Shown piece after piece: positions 1 to 6,318 of a DNA stretch of 10,671 nt; within the stretch, counting starts at the first letter, position 1, and the number at the start of each line of letters is the position of its first letter. The notes under the pieces are model-generated. The model searched no databases and was not told the origin of the DNA. It worked only from the letters and a program-made list of their open reading frames with translations. Location: the NCBI GenBank assembly GCA_934717555.1, contig CAKUYY010000041.1, positions 1 to 10,671 on the forward strand, in the 5' to 3' direction. Origin of the DNA: an uncultured Clostridium sp. (lineage in GTDB: Bacteria; Bacillota; Clostridia; Oscillospirales; Acutalibacteraceae). The position numbers were made by a program, and so were the translations under genes.

Positions 1-122
1 AACCATTGTTCTTATGATGCTTCAATGTATAAAAAAGTCAGTATTTATCGTGGTTTTCACAGCTCAAGACTTTTCGATAGCAAAAAACAAATACTATTTT
101 TATAGAAATTTTCAAAAAAACC
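1..122. other. AT-rich intergenic leader at left edge
   Basis: This stretch holds no gene I can support. It is visibly richer in A and T than the rest of the window. Short open frames run in from the left edge (one ends at a TAG at 103-105, another at a TGA near 143-145), but neither gives a recognisable protein tail. A weak sigma-A-like pair, TTGTTC at 6-11 and TATAAA at 28-33 with a 16-bp spacer, could be a promoter, but AT-rich DNA gives such matches by chance. Confidence 0.4.
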
Positions 123-153
123 TTGCTCATAACGTTACGTCATGAGTTATACT
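123..153 (+). promoter_or_regulatory. MerR-type promoter with 21-bp operator dyad
   Basis: A -35-like TTGCTC (123-128) and a -10-like TATACT (148-153) are separated by 19 bp. Between and overlapping them lies a near-perfect palindrome at 126-146: CTCAT, A, ACGT, T, ACGT, C, ATGAG, with only the centre base and one symmetric pair unmatched. A 19-bp spacer occupied by a dyad is the established arrangement for promoters that MerR-family activators untwist. It lies immediately upstream of a MerR-family gene, so autoregulation is the natural inference. Transcription would start near 160, leaving a leader of only about 15 nt that still contains the GGAGG at 161-165. The -35 match is weak, as expected for an activator-dependent promoter. 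Confidence 0.72.
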
Positions 154-174
154 CGTTATAGGAGGCGGATAAAA

Positions 175-975
175 ATGGAGAAAAAGGAACTGAATTTTCA
201 GGGATACATGACGGTAGGGCAGGTTGCCAAAAAAATGAATGTTACTGTACGGACGTTACAATATTACGATAGGGAGGGCCTCCTTTCCCCATCCGCAGAA
301 AGTCACGGGGGACGCAGGCTCTATAGCGATCACGATGTAATCAAGCTACATCAGATCCTTTCCCTGAAACATTTAGGGTTTTCCCTGGATGAAATCAAAA
401 ACCATTTGGTGTCCTTAAATACACCGGCGGATGTTGCGGACGCTCTTGCCGGGCAAGCGGACGCCATCCGGGAAAAAATAGAAACGCTGACGCAATCTCT
501 CAAAGAGATAGAAGCCTTACAGGCGGAAGTATTGCAAATGCAGTACGTTGACTTTAAAAAATACGCCGATATCATTGTAAACCTGCAAATGAAAAATGAT
601 TTCTACTGGCTAATCAAACATTTTGACGATCAGACCTTAGACCATATCCGTACTCGTTTTGACAGGGAAAGCGGGGTGGACTTTATGGAGAGATTTACAC
701 GCTTGCAGGATAAAGCAATCCAGCTTCAAAAGGATGGTGTCCCGCCGGAAAGTGAACAGGGCCAGGAATTTGCGGAGAAATTCTGGAAAATGGTGCTGGA
801 ATTTACGGATGGGGACATGGCAATGCTGCCTAAACTGATGCAAATCGGGCATTTTGACGGACTACACAACGAGTGGCAGTCTAAGCAGGAACTCGCCAAT
901 CGCTATGTAGAGCAGGCTTTAGATGTTTACTTTACCAGGCTGGGGAAAAATCCATTTCAGGAGGGGATTGAATGA
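175..975 (+). CDS. MerR-family transcriptional regulator with TipAS-like ligand domain
   Basis: This is a 266-residue DNA-binding transcription regulator, probably sensing an antimicrobial and activating the transporter genes behind it. The N-terminus is a MerR winged helix: MTVGQVAKKMNV at 12-23, RTLQYYDREGLL at 26-37 and GGRRLYSD at 45-52. A long heptad-like helix at about 88-125 should form the antiparallel dimer coiled coil. The C-terminal part, from about 140, resembles the TipAS antibiotic-recognition domain of the TipAL/Mta/SkgA group, for example EFTDGDMAMLPKL and VEQALDVYFTRLG. The protein contains no cysteine at all, so it cannot trap thiopeptides covalently as Streptomyces TipAL does, nor act as a thiol or metal sensor. 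I chose the ATG at 175 because GGAGG at 161-165 is well spaced; the in-frame ATG at 142 lies inside the promoter dyad and has no ribosome binding site. The stop overlaps the next gene by ATGA, indicating translational coupling. The family assignment is firm; the ligand is unknown. Confidence 0.9.
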   Translation: MEKKELNFQGYMTVGQVAKKMNVTVRTLQYYDREGLLSPSAESHGGRRLYSDHDVIKLHQILSLKHLGFSLDEIKNHLVSLNTPADVADALAGQADAIREKIETLTQSLKEIEALQAEVLQMQYVDFKKYADIIVNLQMKNDFYWLIKHFDDQTLDHIRTRFDRESGVDFMERFTRLQDKAIQLQKDGVPPESEQGQEFAEKFWKMVLEFTDGDMAMLPKLMQIGHFDGLHNEWQSKQELANRYVEQALDVYFTRLGKNPFQEGIE

Positions 976-1787
976 ACCCTGTCATAGAAGTCAGCGGACT
1001 GAGGAAAAGTTATGGGGATCATATGGTGTTGAAGGGGATCTCCTTTCAGGTGATGCCAGGGGAGATTTTCGCTTTGCTTGGAGGAAACGGCGCGGGAAAG
1101 ACAACGGCGCTGGAATGTCTCGAAGGGCTGCGCAGCTATGACGGCGGTAGCATTACGGTAAGGGGGAAAAAGGGGATCCAGCTACAATCTGCCTCTTTAC
1201 CTTCCCACATCAAACCCATGGAAGCGGTACAATTATTTGCCAAATGGAACAGAACACCCGTAGACCAGTCCATACTGAATGTCCTTGAGATTGACAAGAT
1301 CAGGAAAAAACAATATATGGAGTTGTCCGTCGGGCAAAAGCGGCGGCTCCATCTTGCGCTTGCTTTGGTGGGGCGACCAGACATTTTATTCCTCGACGAG
1401 CCCACCGCGGGGCTTGACGTGGAAGGAAGAGCGTCGCTTCATGAGTACATCCGTAAATTAAGAACTCAGGGAAAAACGGTTGTTTTAGCCAGCCATGATA
1501 TGACGGAAATAGAAAATCTGTGTGACCGCATTGGTATTTTGACCGATGGAAGACTTTCCTTTTTCGGGACAATCCCGGAACTCACTGAGCGATTGGGCAG
1601 ACGCTATATCATTTCCATAAAAACAGAACAGGGAACCAAACAATTTGAAACAGATCATATCGGGGATACCATGCTAACTTTGTTGGAAGATTATCGGAAC
1701 CGGAATATCACTGTTTTGGATATCAAAATAGACCAGGGGACACTGGAACAGCATTTTATCAGGATGACAGGGGGAAAGAGGGAATGA
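972..1787 (+). CDS. ABC transporter ATP-binding protein (ABC-2 drug exporter type)
   Basis: This 271-residue cytoplasmic ATPase should power the permease encoded next. The motifs are complete: Walker A GGNGAGKTT (37-45), a Q-loop region around QLQ (70-72), signature LSVGQ (118-122) followed by KRRL, Walker B ILFLDEPTAGLD (138-149) and H-loop histidine 175 in ASHD. The signature carries Val where most ABC proteins have Gly (LSGGQ), and Walker A has a second Gly where Pro is usual. Both are tolerated variants, so the protein is probably active. The last 80 or so residues are the C-terminal extension seen in ABC-2 drug, bacteriocin and lantibiotic exporters of the CcmA/DrrA class. AGGAGG at 959-964 with a 7-nt spacer supports the start. 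It overlaps the regulator and the permease by 4 nt each. Export of the compound sensed by the MerR protein is inference from context. Confidence 0.92.
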   Translation: MNPVIEVSGLRKSYGDHMVLKGISFQVMPGEIFALLGGNGAGKTTALECLEGLRSYDGGSITVRGKKGIQLQSASLPSHIKPMEAVQLFAKWNRTPVDQSILNVLEIDKIRKKQYMELSVGQKRRLHLALALVGRPDILFLDEPTAGLDVEGRASLHEYIRKLRTQGKTVVLASHDMTEIENLCDRIGILTDGRLSFFGTIPELTERLGRRYIISIKTEQGTKQFETDHIGDTMLTLLEDYRNRNITVLDIKIDQGTLEQHFIRMTGGKRE

Positions 1788-2500
1788 GCGCATTTTTATA
1801 TGGAGTTGTACTGCAAGCAAAACTGGATATCCGGAGCAAATCGCTTCTTATTACCTGCTATGTGGTTCCTCTCCTGTTTTTTGTGATGATAGGCGGGATG
1901 TTTACTTCTTTGCTGCCGGAATCCAGGGATACACTGATACCATCCATGACAACTATGGGAATCTCTATGGGGGCCTTGATCGGTGTTCCGCCTTCCCTTT
2001 CAGAAATCTATGGCAGCGATATCAGAAATGTATATAAAGCCAATGGCGTGCCGCTTTTTCTTGGCTTGGCCATAGTTTTTCTCTCCGCATTACTCCACCT
2101 CCTATTGATGTCCGCCATCCTGTGTGCCGCGGCCCCTCTTATCTTTCACGCGGCCCTGCCGGAAAACCTGCCGCTCTATTTTGTCCGGCTGGCCCTTTTT
2201 ATTACCGTATCGTTAAGTGTTGGAAGCGTCTTAGGGCTCACGATAAAAAATCAGGCGAAGCTTACCATGCTTTCCCAATTGGTTTTCCTGCCGTCCATTA
2301 TGTTGTCAGGAATCCTGTTTTCCTCTGAGTTTTTGCCCCAACCGCTACAAATCATAGGAAAGATTTTTCCCGCCACCTGGGGGTATCGGCTGCTGTTATC
2401 CGATGGGACCTCTTTCCATGATTTATGGCCTTTATTGGTCATTTTGGCGGTTACCACTGTGCTGTGCGGATTTCTATGCAAGAAGATGAAAACAGCATAG
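1784..2500 (+). CDS. ABC-2 type transporter permease
   Basis: This is a 238-residue integral membrane protein with about six hydrophobic segments, at roughly residues 21-43, 53-72, 88-120, 128-150, 155-180 and 210-232. That is the usual ABC-2 permease layout with both ends in the cytoplasm. It starts MSAFLYGVVLQAKLDIRSKS, typical of these permeases, and ends with a basic CKKMKTA tail. It should form a homodimer that pairs with the preceding ATPase to make a minimal exporter. The start codon overlaps the ATPase stop in ATGA, and a purine-rich GAGGGA lies just before it, so translation is probably coupled. It is the last gene of the operon, followed by a strong hairpin terminator. The permease class is clear from topology and context; the substrate (drug, peptide or lipid) cannot be read from the sequence. 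Confidence 0.87.
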   Translation: MSAFLYGVVLQAKLDIRSKSLLITCYVVPLLFFVMIGGMFTSLLPESRDTLIPSMTTMGISMGALIGVPPSLSEIYGSDIRNVYKANGVPLFLGLAIVFLSALLHLLLMSAILCAAAPLIFHAALPENLPLYFVRLALFITVSLSVGSVLGLTIKNQAKLTMLSQLVFLPSIMLSGILFSSEFLPQPLQIIGKIFPATWGYRLLLSDGTSFHDLWPLLVILAVTTVLCGFLCKKMKTA

Positions 2501-2535
2501 AAGGGATCAAAGCTTTTTATAAATAATCCAATGAA

Positions 2536-2603
2536 AAAAACAGGCGTTTCCTCTCGTTGCTTATTTCCAGCAAACGCGCTGGCAGAGGGAAACGCCTGTT
2601 TTT
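2536..2603. terminator. Bidirectional rho-independent terminator between convergent operons
   Basis: A long inverted repeat pairs 2536-2554 with 2584-2603, with one bulged base. The core is CAGGCGTTTCC against GGAAACGCCTG, and it is flanked by an A-run on the left and a T-run on the right. Transcripts from either direction therefore end in a stem followed by uridines. The 29-nt loop can fold a further small stem, TTGCT (2557-2561) with AGCAA (2569-2573). It lies between the end of the ABC permease gene and the end of the oppositely oriented COG2509 gene, so it can serve both operons. Confidence 0.93.
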
Positions 2604-2616
2604 CTGCGAAAGATCC

Positions 2617-4218
2617 TTATTTGTTTGCGCAAATCAAGGCTTCCGCACAGCGGATGCCATCCACGGCGGCAGAAATAATCCCACCAGCATAACCGGCCCC
2701 CTCCCCGCAGGGATAAAGGCCGGTTATGCTGGGAGATTGCAGGGAAACAGGATCGCGGAGGATCCGGATCGGGGAAGAACTTCTGGTTTCCACGCCGGTG
2801 AGCAAAGCATCGGGATGGGAAAAGCCATGGAGTTTTTGGTCTAACGCGACAATTCCCGCCCGCATGGATTCGCAGATAAATTCCGGCAGGCAATCAGACA
2901 GGTTGCAGAAGGAAGTGCCAGGGCGATAAGTGGGCAGTACCTCCCCAAACCGGGAAGAAGCACGGTTTTTCAGGAAATCTTCGACCCTTTGTACCGGGGC
3001 GGCATAGTTTCCCCCTCCTAATTGAAAGGCTCTTTCCTCTAATTGCCGTTGCAGGTGCATGCCGGCAAGGGGATGGGAATCAGGGAAGTCGTCAGGCGTA
3101 ATTCCCACCAGAAGGGCGCTGTTTGCGTTGGGGAGGTCGCGGGCGAATTCGCTCATACCGTTAGTGACCACACGCCCCGGTTCGGAAGCGGCAGCTACCA
3201 CGCTGCCTCCTGGACACATACAAAAGGTATACACGCCCCTGCCATTGGCTAAATGGGCCGCCAACTTGTAATCTGCGGCGCCCAAAGAGGGATGCCCGGC
3301 AAAAGCTCCATATTGGGCGTGGTCGATATATGTTTGCAGATGCTCAATCCGGGCGCCTAAGGAAAACGCTTTTGGCTCTAGGACAATGTGGTTTTCATAA
3401 AGGGCAGTGAAAGTATCCCTTGCGCTGTGTCCAATGGCAAGAATGACGTCATGGGTTTCCAATTGGTAAGATGAAGCCTCTGTTTGTACAGAAAGCGCGG
3501 TGAGACGTCCGTCCCGTACAGTCCAATCAGTGACCAGGGACTCAAAGCGGACTTCCCCGCCCAGGGAAATGATTTTTTTTCTTAAATTTTTTATGGTTGT
3601 GCGAAGATGATCGGTTCCAATGTGCGGCTTTGCCACGTAGAGAATCTCTTGGGGAGCACCGCAATTGACGAACTCATCCAGTACCTTTCGGGAACGGCTG
3701 TCTTTGGTGCCGGTGTTCAGCTTTCCGTCTGAAAAGGTGCCGGCGCCGCCTTCGCCAAACTGAACATTGGAAGAAGGGTCCAATGTTCCGGATTCCCAGA
3801 AGTGCTGGACGTCCCTGGTACGCCGGTCCACATCGCGTCCACGTTCCAGTACGATGGGTTCCAAGCCGGCTTGTGCCAAAATCAGGGCGGCAAAAAGGCC
3901 CGCTGGCCCGCAGCCCACTACGACAGGCCTCCGATCCAATTTTCGGGACAGGGCGGGTGTAGAATAAAAATAGGGTGCAGACAGAGAAACCTTATTCTTT
4001 TGATTTCGTTTGAGCACCTGAGATTCCCCGCGTTTTAATGTAACTTCCACTGCACAGATAAAATGGATACGGTCTTTTTTCCGTGCGTCTACAGAACGTT
4101 TACACAGGCGAATTTCCCTGATTTCCTCGCAAGGAACGCCGAGACGTTTTGCGGCAGCCTTTTTTAGATCCTGTTCCTGATAGGAAAGGGGAATGGAGAG
4201 GTCAGAAATTTTTAACAC
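2617..4218 (-). CDS. COG2509-family FAD-dependent dehydrogenase (uncharacterised flavoprotein)
   Basis: This is a 533-residue predicted soluble flavoprotein of the COG2509 family, whose reaction is not established to my knowledge. An N-terminal domain of about 95 residues, characteristic of the family, precedes the Rossmann FAD-binding fold: GCGPAG (102-107), with Glu125 in VLERG positioned to hold the FAD ribose. The family block FGEGGAGTFSDGKL is at 154-167, and the second FAD contact, CGEGAGYAGG, lies near the C-terminus. The length is normal. An upstream in-frame ATG at 4257 exists, but a GTG at 4218 has AGGAGG at 4226-4231 with a 7-nt spacer, so I take the GTG. Its first codons overlap the end of the upstream flavoprotein gene by 17 nt, so the two are co-transcribed and probably coupled. 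The bidirectional terminator follows the stop. Confidence 0.88.
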   Translation of the reverse strand: MLKISDLSIPLSYQEQDLKKAAAKRLGVPCEEIREIRLCKRSVDARKKDRIHFICAVEVTLKRGESQVLKRNQKNKVSLSAPYFYSTPALSRKLDRRPVVVGCGPAGLFAALILAQAGLEPIVLERGRDVDRRTRDVQHFWESGTLDPSSNVQFGEGGAGTFSDGKLNTGTKDSRSRKVLDEFVNCGAPQEILYVAKPHIGTDHLRTTIKNLRKKIISLGGEVRFESLVTDWTVRDGRLTALSVQTEASSYQLETHDVILAIGHSARDTFTALYENHIVLEPKAFSLGARIEHLQTYIDHAQYGAFAGHPSLGAADYKLAAHLANGRGVYTFCMCPGGSVVAAASEPGRVVTNGMSEFARDLPNANSALLVGITPDDFPDSHPLAGMHLQRQLEERAFQLGGGNYAAPVQRVEDFLKNRASSRFGEVLPTYRPGTSFCNLSDCLPEFICESMRAGIVALDQKLHGFSHPDALLTGVETRSSSPIRILRDPVSLQSPSITGLYPCGEGAGYAGGIISAAVDGIRCAEALICANK

Positions 4219-5512
4219 GAGATTTCCTCCTTTGATGGATAAGGCTCTGTGCGGCACTTTGACCAGCCAGACGCCCGGAACACCAGGCCCACTGTAAGTT
4301 AAACCCGCCGCAGTCGCCGTCTACGTCCAACAATTCACCGGCGGCATAAAGCCCAGGAGCTACCCTTGATTCCAGCGTATGGGGATAAAATTCCGTTAAA
4401 GGAATCCCCCCGGCAGTCACCTGCGCCTGATTCCAACCACACATTCCGATAATAGGAAAACGCCAATCTTTGACAGTAGCGGCTACTTGTTGCAGCTGTT
4501 TGTGATTTAACTGGCTACAGGGCAGGGAGAGAGGACCAAACCCTAAGGATTTTAATAAAGTCTGCCCAACCCGTTTGTTTAAGATACCGGATAAAAACTG
4601 TTCCAGTATCCAATCGGGATGCTGGCGCACCCAGGAAGACAACAGGGAAAAAAGTGCGTGCTGAGAGTATTCCGGAAGAAGATCCAGAGAAAGGCTCACT
4701 TCCCGGCAGGGCTTTCCGGAAACGGTACGGCAGGTGAAAAACTCCCCTACATACCGGGAAAGCTGAAAGACACAGATACCAGAAAGAGCCCCGTCGGCAA
4801 TCTGGATTTCCCCCACCTCCTGACGGAATGGGAAGCCATCCGCCAGAAGCGTTACACGTCCGGAACAACGCATACCCTTCATGGGACGGGTGAGCTGTGG
4901 ATCGGTACGGACCGGGCATAAAGCGGGAAAGATAGGGGTGACGGTATGGCCCAGGGAAAGGGCCAGATCATAACCGCTTCCATCGGAACCGGAAGCGGGA
5001 GCCGCTTTCCCGCCGGTGGCCAGGATCACCTTTTTGGCATGAACAGTAACAGGCCCTTGTAGAAAAAAAACCTGCCCTTGACGGAAACGGATGGATTCTA
5101 TTTGATGATCACACAAAACTTCTATCCGCTGTTCCTGCAAACACTGACGCAGGGTATCTAAAACAGAAGAGGCCTGCCCGCTGCAGGGATAAACCCGTCC
5201 TTCCTCTTCTTCCCGACAGAGTAACCCAGCCTTTTGAAAGAAGGAAAGGGTGGATGAAGGGGGATATTGGGAAAGAATTTCCTGATAGCGAGAGGGGGCG
5301 TGTCCATGATATCTTTCAGGAACAGATTTGACATTGGTAAGATTGCACCGCCCGTTACCGGTAGAGAGGATTTTTTTCCCAACCCGTGGTCCATGTTCCA
5401 AGACCAGAATTTTGTGCTGGGGAGATAATAATAGGGATGCGGTGGCAGCGGCGATCATACCGGCGGCCCCGCCCCCAATGACAACTAGGTCGGCAGAAAT
5501 TGGAGAAGGCAT
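4202..5512 (-). CDS. HI0933/BaiN-family NAD(P)/FAD-dependent oxidoreductase
   Basis: This is a 436-residue flavoprotein of the HI0933/YhiN family, variously annotated as aminoacetone oxidase-like or BaiN-like. BaiN was named in Clostridium scindens for reduction of bile-acid intermediates, but most family members have unproven substrates. Visible marks are the N-terminal dinucleotide motif VVIGGGAAGM (10-19), the family signature GKKILSTGNGRCNLTN (45-60), and the C-terminal AAGELLDVDGDCGGFNLQ, which closes the FAD site. No signal peptide or membrane segment is seen, so it is cytosolic. I chose the ATG at 5512 because the FAD fold begins a few residues later. The upstream ATG at 5566 would add an unconserved basic extension and lies in the preceding terminator hairpin. 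The ribosome binding site is modest (AAAGGA, about 10 nt away). Calling it a bile-acid enzyme would be over-reading. Confidence 0.88.
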   Translation of the reverse strand: MPSPISADLVVIGGGAAGMIAAATASLLLSPQHKILVLEHGPRVGKKILSTGNGRCNLTNVKSVPERYHGHAPSRYQEILSQYPPSSTLSFFQKAGLLCREEEEGRVYPCSGQASSVLDTLRQCLQEQRIEVLCDHQIESIRFRQGQVFFLQGPVTVHAKKVILATGGKAAPASGSDGSGYDLALSLGHTVTPIFPALCPVRTDPQLTRPMKGMRCSGRVTLLADGFPFRQEVGEIQIADGALSGICVFQLSRYVGEFFTCRTVSGKPCREVSLSLDLLPEYSQHALFSLLSSWVRQHPDWILEQFLSGILNKRVGQTLLKSLGFGPLSLPCSQLNHKQLQQVAATVKDWRFPIIGMCGWNQAQVTAGGIPLTEFYPHTLESRVAPGLYAAGELLDVDGDCGGFNLQWAWCSGRLAGQSAAQSLIHQRRKSRVKNF

Positions 5513-5536
5513 AAAAGACCGATCCTTTCTAAAACG

Positions 5537-5572
5537 AAAAATAAAAGGCGATGTGATGATACTCACACCGCC
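5537..5572 (-). terminator. Rho-independent terminator after the COG2426 gene
   Basis: Read on the minus strand, a stem GGCG/CGCC (5569-5572 with 5547-5550) continues through one mismatch into TGTGA/TCACA (5563-5567 with 5552-5556), with a 6-nt loop. It is followed at once by TTTTATTTTT (5546-5537). It begins a few bases past the COG2426 stop, so it should end that transcript. It also lies directly upstream of the flavoprotein pair, only about 25 nt before the BaiN-family start. Confidence 0.82.
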
Positions 5573-5579
5573 GATCGAT

Positions 5580-6080
5580 TTATCCGAATATATTTCCCAG
5601 AACGCCGTAGGACAAAAGCGTCATAATAAAACCGGCTGTAACAACACCCAAAGCGATAAAAGGAAACGATTGTTTAATGCGCATATCCAACATGGAAGCA
5701 ATCAAAGCGCCAGTCCAAGCGCCGGTACCGGGAAGGGGAATGGCGACGAACAAGAAAAGGCCCAGCTTTTTGTATTTTGTAACTTTCGCGCTTTTCTGTT
5801 CGGCCTTTTGTTCAATCCGATGTACTAGCTTTACAAAGCGGGTATTTTTGAGCCATAAAAAAATCCGCTTAATAAATAATAGGATAAAGGGGATGGGAAG
5901 CAGGTTGCCGATGCAACAGATAATGAAGGCAATAGGCCAATCCACCTGCAATACCATAGCGGCCAAAATTCCGCCTCTCAGCTCCAAAATGGGGAATAAA
6001 GAAATAATAAAGACGATTAGTTCTCTGGGGATATTATTGTCGCTCAAAAACTCAATAATGGGATAGACAAGAGAATCCAA
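5580..6080 (-). CDS. COG2426-family small membrane protein (putative small multidrug export protein)
   Basis: This is a 166-residue polytopic membrane protein matching COG2426/PF06695, a family named small multidrug export protein on thin evidence. Two conserved polar-glycine motifs stand out: PILELRGGI (30-38) and IPLPGTGAWTGALIA (114-128). Their look recalls the re-entrant loops of DedA/VTT-type membrane proteins, so a transport or lipid-related role is possible (inference). A basic amphipathic stretch at about 78-105 separates the two halves. An ATG at 6107 would add nine residues, but its own ribosome binding site is almost touching it. The sequence AAGGAGG, with GGAGG at 6089-6093, sits 8 nt before a TTG at 6080, so the TTG is the better start. 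The gene is monocistronic, with its own promoter upstream and a terminator immediately after. Confidence 0.85.
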   Translation of the reverse strand: MDSLVYPIIEFLSDNNIPRELIVFIISLFPILELRGGILAAMVLQVDWPIAFIICCIGNLLPIPFILLFIKRIFLWLKNTRFVKLVHRIEQKAEQKSAKVTKYKKLGLFLFVAIPLPGTGAWTGALIASMLDMRIKQSFPFIALGVVTAGFIMTLLSYGVLGNIFG

Positions 6081-6137
6081 AAAAGAGACCTCCTTTTCTT
6101 TCGACATCCTTTTTATTCTTTCTCGTTTAACTTCCCT

Positions 6138-6167
6138 ATTATACCGTACACACTATGAGTTGCGCAA
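6138..6167 (-). promoter_or_regulatory. Sigma-A-type promoter for the COG2426 gene
   Basis: On the minus strand a perfect TATAAT (6143-6138) is preceded by TTGCGC (6167-6162) with an 18-bp spacer. The predicted start of transcription is near 6131, giving a leader of about 50 nt to the TTG start at 6080. It faces away from the exporter operon on the plus strand. Confidence 0.7.
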
Positions 6168-6202
6168 GTTTTTTCTTAGAAAATAGGGGGTTCTACTAGA
6201 AA

Positions 6203-6240
6203 GTTCACGAGTTGTTCATATCATAGGCTTACAATACAAA
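6203..6240 (+). promoter_or_regulatory. Candidate promoter with GTTCA direct repeats for the exporter operon
   Basis: A weak pair, TTGTTC (6212-6217) and TACAAA (6235-6240), has a 17-bp spacer and lies about 80 bp before the adaptor start. Overlapping the -35 are two direct repeats of GTTCA at 6203-6207 and 6214-6218, one helical turn apart (11 bp). A small perfect dyad, TTCTA-C-TAGAA (6191-6201), lies just upstream. Direct repeats at 11-bp spacing beside a poor -35 resemble sites for OmpR/PhoB-type response regulators, which often control such exporters, but no regulator gene is in the window. Both the promoter and the operator are tentative. Confidence 0.35.
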
Positions 6241-6318
6241 AGCTGTTTTTACCTGTATTCCAAGAGGAAAGGAAACGGCAGATGCCTTATTTTATCATAT
6301 AAGACAGGGAGTGTTGGC

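Noticed and set aside
1..145. Short open frames entering from the left edge (34 and about 47 codons)
   Set aside because: No recognisable C-terminal motif, AT-rich composition that favours chance open frames, no clear terminator after them, and one runs into the MerR promoter dyad.
142..174. Upstream ATG extending the MerR regulator by 11 residues
   Set aside because: It lies within the operator dyad, upstream of the predicted transcription start, with no ribosome binding site; the residues do not look conserved.
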